Positions 6,822-12,243 of a DNA stretch of 12,243 nt are shown here, piece by piece (positions within the stretch are counted from its first letter, which is position 1; every line of letters starts with the position of its first letter). The notes under the pieces were generated by a model. The model had not been told where the DNA came from, did no database searches, and saw only the letters and a list, made by a program, of their open reading frames with translations. The DNA is from Gemmatimonas phototrophica (GTDB taxonomy: Bacteria > Gemmatimonadota > Gemmatimonadetes > Gemmatimonadales > Gemmatimonadaceae). Where the stretch lies: the NCBI GenBank assembly GCA_945870175.1, contig CAMBRJ010000039.1, positions 1 to 12,243 on the forward strand, read 5' to 3'. The position numbers were made by a program, and so were the translations under genes.

Positions 6822-9134
6822 TCAATTGCGCAGCGGCTTGCCGGTCTTGAGGGTGTACGCGATGCGCTCCTGCGTCTCCTTGGTGCCGAGGAGGCTGAGG
6901 AACTGTTCGCGCTCGAGGTCGAGCAGGTCCTGTTCGGTGACGTCGCGCGGGGTGCCGTCGCCGCCGCACAACACGTAGGCGATCGCACGGCCCACGCGAA
7001 CGTCGTGTGCCGACGCCTGACCGGCTTCCTTCGCCGCCCAGAGGGCGTACTCGAGATTGCCGAGCCCGTCACGACCCAGTGCGCGGACCGTGCGCTCGAG
7101 CGGCGGGAGATAGCCGCGAGCCAGATCGAGCACGCGCGCCTTCGCATCGGCGAGCTGATGATCGCGGTTCATGCTGATGCGATCGCTGTCGCGCAGGAAG
7201 CCCATGGCCTTCGCTTCGTACGCGGAGGTCGTGGTGGTCGCAAACGCGATGAGCTTGAACGCTCGCTTCACGGCGGCGAACAGATCCACCTCTTCGTAGT
7301 TCTGGAGTTCGGCGGTGAAGCGCATGAGCAGCTCCTTCGTGCCACCACCGCCCGGCAACAGGCCCACACCGGCCTCCACGAGCCCCATGTACGTCTCGGC
7401 GTGCGCTTGCACGCCGTCGGCGTGCAGCGTGAACTCCGAGCCACCGCCCAAGGCCATGCCGGCCGGTGCGACGACCACCGGGAACGGCGCCCGCCGGATC
7501 GACATCACGCTGTCCTGGAATGTCTGGCAGGAGCGCGCGATGTCGTCCCACGCGCCGGCCGACACGGCGAATGACACCAGCGAGAGATCGGCGCCGACGC
7601 TAAAGGCGCGCGGGTCTTCGTTGCCAATCACCATGCCGTTGAAGCCGAGCTTCTCGATTTTGTTGAGTGCGCTTTCGAGTCCCTTCAGCACGCCCTCGCC
7701 GAGGCTGTTCATCTTCGAGCGGAACTCGAAGCACGCCACACCATCGCCAAGATCGATGAGACGCGAGAGGCCGTTGTCGTCGAGCACCCGTCCATGCTTC
7801 GCGAGGCTCGCCAGCGACAGGCGACCGGGGATGCCGGGTATAGGCTCGTACGTGCCGTCGAAGGTGAGATACTCGCCGTCCTTGTAGAACGACTCCTTGG
7901 CCATCTCGAGCAGCGGCGGAATGCTCTTACCCTGCGCCCGGAATTCGCCACGCAACCAGTCGATGCCGAGGGCATCCATGATCTGAAAAGGGCCGGCTTC
8001 CCAGCCGTAGCCCCACTCCATGGCGCGGTCGATCGCCACGATGTCGTACGCCAATTCGGAGGCGAGCGTGAGCGTGTAGTGTGCGGCGTCGGCGAGGTGG
8101 TCGCGCAGGAACGCCCCCTGGGCGCCCGTCATGGCGACGGCGGCCGGCAGTCGTTGTGCGATCGGCATACGGATCGCTTGACCGATCTCCCCGCCTTCGA
8201 GCCGCTGCTGCAGCCCGTAGCTCTTGGATTTCCAGTCGAAGGTCTGCGTGCCATCCTTCGTTTTCGCGTAGAAGCCGCCGCCCGTCTTGTCGCCAAGTTT
8301 TCCCGTGGCCACGAGTTCGTCGAGCATCCACGAGGGGAGCGCAAAGTCTTCGCCGGTGGCACCACCGATGCCCTTGGTGACGTGCGCGAGCACGTCGAGG
8401 CCCGACAGATCACCGGTGCGGAAGGTGGCGGTGCGGGCGCGACCAATGAGCGAGCCGGTGAGGCCGTCCACTTCATCGATGGTGAGTCCGTGCTGCTCCA
8501 TGCGTCGCATGGTGCCGACCATGCCGTACACGCCGAGGCGGTTGGCGACGAAGCCGGGCACGTCCTTCGCGATCACGATGCCCTTGCCCAACGTGCGCTC
8601 GGCAAACTCGCGCGTGGCCCCGATCACGGCCGGATCGGTGTCCGATGTCGGGATGATCTCGAGCAGGTGCATGTACCGCGGCGGATTGAAAAAGTGCGTG
8701 CCAAGGAAGCGACGGCGGAACTTCTCGCCACGGCCTTCCAGCAGCACCGACATCGGAATGCCCGAGGTGTTCGAGGAGATGATCGCGGTGGGCTTCATCA
8801 GCGCTTCAATGCGCGCGAACAACTGCTGTTTCGGCTCGGCGAGTTCGATGATCGCTTCACAGATCCAGTCGCACTCGGCGAGGAGCTGCAAATGATCTTC
8901 GGTGTTGCCGGTGCGTACACGGGTCGCGGCCGCCGCCTCCATGAACGAGGCGGGCTTGGACTTGATCGCCTTCTGCAACCCGTTCTTGGCGGGCGCACTT
9001 CGGTTTGGCGACGTGGGATCGCTATCGCCGGGGATGTCGAGCAACACGACACGGCAGCCCGCCGAGGCCGCAAGGGCGGCAATGCCGCTCCCCATGGCTC
9101 CGGCGCCCACCACGCCGACAGTCGTCATGCGCAT
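6822..9134 (-). CDS. fadN: FadN-type 3-hydroxyacyl-CoA dehydrogenase / enoyl-CoA hydratase fusion
   Basis: A 770-residue bifunctional beta-oxidation enzyme: hydration of enoyl-CoA, then NAD-dependent oxidation of 3-hydroxyacyl-CoA. The dehydrogenase comes first: Rossmann GAGAMG (10-15), SSNTSG (120-125), catalytic pair H147 and E159 in GTHFFNPPRYMHLLEI (145-160), then the dehydrogenase C-domain (about 190-440). The crotonase/hydratase domain is at the C-terminus (about 455-690): FSVGADL (511-517), the oxyanion-hole segment ALGGGSEF (561-568) with E567, and GLVEAGVGLLPGGGGT (584-599) with E587. E567 and E587 match the two catalytic glutamates of active hydratases. This domain order is that of Bacillus FadN and the reverse of E. 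coli FadB. The start at ATG 9134 has GAGAG six bases upstream; ATG 9128 is an alternative. Cotranscribed with the thiolase downstream. Confidence 0.94.
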   Translation of the reverse strand: MRMTTVGVVGAGAMGSGIAALAASAGCRVVLLDIPGDSDPTSPNRSAPAKNGLQKAIKSKPASFMEAAAATRVRTGNTEDHLQLLAECDWICEAIIELAEPKQQLFARIEALMKPTAIISSNTSGIPMSVLLEGRGEKFRRRFLGTHFFNPPRYMHLLEIIPTSDTDPAVIGATREFAERTLGKGIVIAKDVPGFVANRLGVYGMVGTMRRMEQHGLTIDEVDGLTGSLIGRARTATFRTGDLSGLDVLAHVTKGIGGATGEDFALPSWMLDELVATGKLGDKTGGGFYAKTKDGTQTFDWKSKSYGLQQRLEGGEIGQAIRMPIAQRLPAAVAMTGAQGAFLRDHLADAAHYTLTLASELAYDIVAIDRAMEWGYGWEAGPFQIMDALGIDWLRGEFRAQGKSIPPLLEMAKESFYKDGEYLTFDGTYEPIPGIPGRLSLASLAKHGRVLDDNGLSRLIDLGDGVACFEFRSKMNSLGEGVLKGLESALNKIEKLGFNGMVIGNEDPRAFSVGADLSLVSFAVSAGAWDDIARSCQTFQDSVMSIRRAPFPVVVAPAGMALGGGSEFTLHADGVQAHAETYMGLVEAGVGLLPGGGGTKELLMRFTAELQNYEEVDLFAAVKRAFKLIAFATTTTSAYEAKAMGFLRDSDRISMNRDHQLADAKARVLDLARGYLPPLERTVRALGRDGLGNLEYALWAAKEAGQASAHDVRVGRAIAYVLCGGDGTPRDVTEQDLLDLEREQFLSLLGTKETQERIAYTLKTGKPLRN

Positions 9135-9150
9135 TCAGAACTCTCTTCGT

Positions 9151-9162
9151 AAGGGACCCCTT
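9151..9162. promoter_or_regulatory. Short palindrome upstream of fadN-like gene
   Basis: AAGGG and CCCTT form a perfect inverted repeat around a 2-base centre, just upstream of the ribosome binding site of the fadN-like gene. It could be an operator half of a fatty-acid regulator or a chance palindrome. No convincing -35/-10 pair could be placed around it. Confidence 0.2.
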
Positions 9163-9204
9163 CAAATTCTGCGGTGGATCGGCTGGGCGGAAGGGGCCGG
9201 GGCG

Positions 9205-9229
9205 AAAAACACGACGTTGCCGTCATGTT
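9205..9229 (-). terminator. Rho-independent terminator of the DUF5916-type gene
   Basis: On the minus strand a 9-bp stem (one G-U pair) closes a GCAA tetraloop of the stable GNRA type and runs into a five-T tract. It begins about 14 bases after the TAA of the outer-membrane protein gene. It separates that transcription unit from the fadN-fadA-like operon, which therefore should have its own promoter in the remaining roughly 70 bases. Confidence 0.75.
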
Positions 9230-9242
9230 CGACCCTTCAGCG

Positions 9243-11786
9243 TTACGGGTTGAACCAGTAGCTGACCTTGAGGAGCAGCGTGTTCAACGGACGAGCCCCG
9301 AACAGATCGCGGACGTCGCGGCCCGGCACGAATACGCCGGGATTCCGCGCATCTTGCGCGCGGCCCTGCTGCCAGACCAAGAACACGGTGCTGGCCGGCC
9401 GGTACTCCCAGCGTAGCACGGCGTTCGAGTTGAACTGTTTGACGTTGAAGTTGGCCGGGGCGGAGGCGCGGAACGTTGAAAACCGGTCGTCGTAGGCGTC
9501 GGCGCGCGCGTCGTTCAATTCGCGCCAGTTGCTGTACTGCCCGGTGGTCACGAACGGCTGGGCGTACAACTGGAACGACAGCGTCGGGGTTGCGGTCCAG
9601 TTCGCTCGTATGGTGATCCCGAGAATGTGCTGATGGAGCCGCGCGAAGGTGAAATGCGTGGTGTCGGAGAGGAACGCGCCGAAGTTGGCGATCCACTGCT
9701 GGTCGTTGGTGACCTGATCGTAGTTGAGCGCCATCGAGGTCGAGAAACGGCTCGCAAAGCGCCATTCGGCGCCGGCGTCGGCGCCGCGGTACCACGAGCG
9801 TCCTTCGTCGCTGGTGCCGATCCGATACGCGGCGCGCGGCACCACCACGGGGCGCGGATCGCCGACAACATCGAAGCGCAGGCTGTTCTTCATCGACTGC
9901 CGCAGCGCCGGGCCGCCACGTGCGCAGCTCACACAATGCGTACCGCCCACGTCGCTGAGCGACGCGGTGATGGCGCCGCCCCAATTGTTCAACAGCGATC
10001 CACTGGTGTGCACCGACAGTGTCTGCGCGGCGAGCAGTCCGCCAGTGGTCCAGTGGGTGGCCGCGCTCATGGTGGAGAACGACGAGCGCAGCACGCGGTT
10101 GGGACGCAGCTGTCGCAGGTCGAGCGATTGGCGGAAGGACACGTCGTTTACGAGATTCACGAAGCCGAGATCGTTCATCTCGACACCCGCCGACGCGTAG
10201 CGCAGCGCGTTCTCGTATCGGATGCGACCGCCCACCTGCTTGATGCCGGCGGATGCCACGACGCCGCCCATCGCGGTGCGAGTGGAATCGTACGTTTGTT
10301 CGTGATCGGGACGCTGATAGAAGTGCACACTGTTGCGCTGCGTGAGCGCGATCGATCTTGCTGAGCCACTGACTTCATTCAAGGCGCCGAAGCCCGTGAC
10401 TTCCCATCGGTCGCGGGCGAATCGATGGTAGCCTTGCAGGAGCAGCGTGGTCGCGGCGCGCCGAAGAAACGGATCGGTGGCGGCGTCGCTGCGACGACGC
10501 ACATCGGTGAGCTCCACGCCAAGCTGTGACCGGCCGCCACGCATTTCGCGCAGGCCGCGCAGCACGAGGTAGTTCGTCTGTGGCTCGATGGTGGTGCCGT
10601 CGGCGCCGCGCACGTTTTCGGTGGTGGCGTTCACGACGCCGAACGCGAGGCCGTTATCGAAGCGGCCGGTGATCTTGGCGGCGGCGGTGATGTTGGTGAA
10701 CAGCGCGTCGGCGTTGGAGCGCCGCATCTGCGGCGTGCGGCCGATACGACGAGTGTAGAAGATGCCCTCGCATGATCCGCCGCACCGATAGAGCCCGGCG
10801 CCCTCCTGGAAGAAGGGGCGGCGCTCGTCGAAGCGAATTTCGAAGGCGGACAAATTGAGCACGGCCGGATCGGCTTCGACCTGACCGAAATCGGGATTCA
10901 CGGTGGCGTCGATGGTGACGTGCGATCCGAGGCCGGCCTTGAGATCGAGTCCGCCGGCCAGCGACTCGCGTTGGCCACCGGGTCCCGACTTCGGATTCGG
11001 GACGCTTTTGGTGACGGAATACGGCAAGAGCTCGAGTCGGCGCGGCGTGCCGATACCGGTAATGCCTTCGAGTGTCCCGAGCTGGGAGATGAGCGTGCGG
11101 CGCGATGGCCGGTTCAGCGGCCAGCCGGAACGTTCGTTCAATCGCGTGATGTCACGCCACACACCGAAGCCGAAGGTGTGCACATCCTTCGCGGTAAATC
11201 GTAGCTGGCTGAACGGCACGCGATACTCGGCCACCCACCCCAGACTGTCGATGCTGGTGGCGACGTCCCACACGCCATCCCATGTCGCGTCTTCGGTGAT
11301 GTCGCCGTAAATCGAATAGTCGCGCTTCACGCCAGCCGGATTGACCACGAGCTCGATGCCCGTGCGTCCATCGTGATACGCGTCGATGACGATCTTGAGC
11401 TGATCACTCGCCGTCTTCACGTCGCGCCGTGAGAGCAGCGAGGCGAGACTGTCGGGGTGCGGATCGAACGCCCGCACGATGACATACAGATAGCGATCGT
11501 CGTAGGCGGCACGTGCTTCGGTCCGAAAGGTCGGCTCGAGATTTTCTCCTGGCTCGAACTGGCGGAACGCCGTCATCGGCGTGGCGTCGCGCCAGACGGC
11601 GTCGGTGTCTCGACCATCGATGTCCGGCGCGCGCGTGGCGCGAACGGCCTGACCGACGGTGGCTCGGGTGCTGTCCGCCCCCTGCGCGGGTAGGCGGGAC
11701 GTCGATGCGGTGATCAGGACGGCGAGCAGCGCGACGGTGCACCGCGCGGACGGAACAACGGTGCGGCGCGGAAGCGATGCGAGCAT
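9243..11786 (-). CDS. DUF5916-type outer-membrane protein with N-terminal CBM9-like domain
   Basis: An 847-residue exported protein. Residues 1-35 form a signal peptide (basic start, hydrophobic core 17-28, probable cleavage near residue 35). Residues about 48-235 resemble the CBM9-like sugar-binding fold (PDIDGRDTDAVWRDA at 54-68, ELVVNPAGVKRD at 145-156, WVAEYRVPFSQLRF at 184-197). Next is the hallmark NPDFGQVEADPAVLNLSAFE (297-316) and ERRPFFQEGAG (321-331) with FYTRRIGR (343-350) of DUF5916 proteins. From about 360 to the end, alternating hydrophobic/polar strands and a terminal YWFNP suggest an outer-membrane beta-barrel. The family's function is not known to me; a role in binding or uptake of a carbohydrate or other ligand is only inference. 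Two cysteine pairs (C335/C339 and C618/C621) stand out. Its ATG overlaps the acyltransferase stop by one base, and an intrinsic terminator follows its stop. Confidence 0.85.
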   Translation of the reverse strand: MLASLPRRTVVPSARCTVALLAVLITASTSRLPAQGADSTRATVGQAVRATRAPDIDGRDTDAVWRDATPMTAFRQFEPGENLEPTFRTEARAAYDDRYLYVIVRAFDPHPDSLASLLSRRDVKTASDQLKIVIDAYHDGRTGIELVVNPAGVKRDYSIYGDITEDATWDGVWDVATSIDSLGWVAEYRVPFSQLRFTAKDVHTFGFGVWRDITRLNERSGWPLNRPSRRTLISQLGTLEGITGIGTPRRLELLPYSVTKSVPNPKSGPGGQRESLAGGLDLKAGLGSHVTIDATVNPDFGQVEADPAVLNLSAFEIRFDERRPFFQEGAGLYRCGGSCEGIFYTRRIGRTPQMRRSNADALFTNITAAAKITGRFDNGLAFGVVNATTENVRGADGTTIEPQTNYLVLRGLREMRGGRSQLGVELTDVRRRSDAATDPFLRRAATTLLLQGYHRFARDRWEVTGFGALNEVSGSARSIALTQRNSVHFYQRPDHEQTYDSTRTAMGGVVASAGIKQVGGRIRYENALRYASAGVEMNDLGFVNLVNDVSFRQSLDLRQLRPNRVLRSSFSTMSAATHWTTGGLLAAQTLSVHTSGSLLNNWGGAITASLSDVGGTHCVSCARGGPALRQSMKNSLRFDVVGDPRPVVVPRAAYRIGTSDEGRSWYRGADAGAEWRFASRFSTSMALNYDQVTNDQQWIANFGAFLSDTTHFTFARLHQHILGITIRANWTATPTLSFQLYAQPFVTTGQYSNWRELNDARADAYDDRFSTFRASAPANFNVKQFNSNAVLRWEYRPASTVFLVWQQGRAQDARNPGVFVPGRDVRDLFGARPLNTLLLKVSYWFNP

Positions 11787-12243
11787 CAGGTTTGTTGTGA
11801 GGGGTCGTATCCGGCCACGTCCGCGTAATACGTCCGGATGCGGGCGATGCCCGTGGCGGGATCCGCTTCCTCGGGCATCGTGGTGGGCCCGAGCCGTATC
11901 ACTTTGCGTCGGAAATCGAGGGCGACGCAGCAGATAGGCACATTAGCGCCTTTTGCCACGTGCCAGAAGCCGCTACGCCACCCGGCCACCTTCTTGCGGG
12001 TGCCCTCAGGGGCCAGCGCCAGCGCGAATCGCTCATGTGACCGGAACGCCTCGATGGTGCGCTCCACGGCATTTTGGGAGTGCTTGCGATCGACCGGAAT
12101 GCCGCCGTTCGCGCGCATGAACCAGCCGAGCGGGGGCACGAACAGCGTGTGCTTCCCCCACCAATGGGCGTCGAAACCGAGGGCCCACTTGGCGGCCCGA
12201 CCGATTGGGAAATCCCAGTTCGACGTGTGCGGGGCGACGATGG
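11786..12243 (-). CDS. PlsC-family glycerolipid acyltransferase, N-terminus cut by window edge
   Basis: The last 151 residues are present and the open frame runs off the window's right end. The HX4D acyltransferase motif (HTSNWD) lies near the truncated start, followed by GGIPVDR and APEGTR, the motifs for catalysis and glycerol-phosphate binding in the PlsC/1-acylglycerol-3-phosphate acyltransferase family. Members move an acyl chain from acyl-ACP or acyl-CoA to lysophosphatidic acid or a related acceptor at the inner membrane. The subgroup with VAPHTSNWD and a short C-terminus is usually about 190 residues, so perhaps 40 residues are missing; the exact acceptor is unknown. GTG codons inside the frame (for example at 12139) are not the start, because the HX4D motif lies before them. 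The TGA stop overlaps the next gene's ATG (TGATG), pointing to translational coupling. Confidence 0.88.
   Translation of the reverse strand, partial: IVAPHTSNWDFPIGRAAKWALGFDAHWWGKHTLFVPPLGWFMRANGGIPVDRKHSQNAVERTIEAFRSHERFALALAPEGTRKKVAGWRSGFWHVAKGANVPICCVALDFRRKVIRLGPTTMPEEADPATGIARIRTYYADVAGYDPSQQT

Noticed and set aside
6800..7147. Upstream extension of the thiolase frame, suggesting a longer or fused protein
   Set aside because: The sequence overlaps the 3' end of the FadN-type gene in another frame and is low-complexity; AGGAG fixes the start at 6799.
7794..9152. 452-codon plus-strand open frame opposite the FadN-type gene
   Set aside because: Arginine/glutamate/glycine-rich composition without domains, fully antisense to a gene with intact catalytic motifs.
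1..12243. Mobile elements, CRISPR arrays, tRNA or rRNA genes, phage or defence systems
   Set aside because: No transposase, integrase, repeat array, tRNA-like cloverleaf or defence-type domain was found; the window reads as metabolic chromosome.

Overview
The window looks like a stretch of ordinary bacterial chromosome from a high-GC Gram-negative organism, most likely a member of the Gemmatimonadota. This placement is inference. It rests on strong GC bias, dense coding, a large outer-membrane DUF5916-type protein (a family I associate with Gemmatimonadota, Bacteroidota and relatives) and an IspH tail resembling the long IspH variant. No rRNA, tRNA, CRISPR array, insertion sequence or integrase is visible. 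No stretch over 300 bases lacks a gene; the longest gap is 108 bp (9135-9242).

Plus-strand half (1-5597). The window opens inside the 3' end of an ispH-like gene. It is followed by a dienelactone-hydrolase-family enzyme and a predicted lipoprotein of the 5'-nucleotidase/UshA family. Then comes a tight three-gene set: a short-chain dehydrogenase (2485-3279), an ACAD10/11-type acyl-CoA dehydrogenase starting in an ATGA overlap (3276-4502), and an aminoglycoside-phosphotransferase-fold small-molecule kinase starting at GTG six bases later (4509-5597).

Minus-strand half (5633-12243). Read in the direction of transcription, a PlsC-type acyltransferase (cut by the window edge) is coupled by a TGATG junction to the 847-residue DUF5916-type outer-membrane protein, whose stop is followed by a good intrinsic terminator. 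After a short gap comes an operon of a FadN-type 3-hydroxyacyl-CoA dehydrogenase/enoyl-CoA hydratase fusion and a FadA-type thiolase. Its end faces the end of the kinase gene across only 35 bp.

How the genes fit together. The central 7 kb (2485-9134) reads as one catabolic island in two convergent operons. In the Pseudomonas putida levulinate (lva) pathway and in mammalian ACAD10/ACAD11, an APH-fold kinase phosphorylates a 4-hydroxyacyl-CoA and an ACAD partner removes the phosphate to give an enoyl-CoA. The SDR could supply or consume the hydroxy group, and FadN plus FadA would complete beta-oxidation. The substrate cannot be read from sequence. The island lacks an acyl-CoA synthetase, electron-transfer flavoprotein genes and an LvaB-like small subunit, so these would have to be elsewhere or not needed. 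This is the most interesting system in the window; its components belong to known families.
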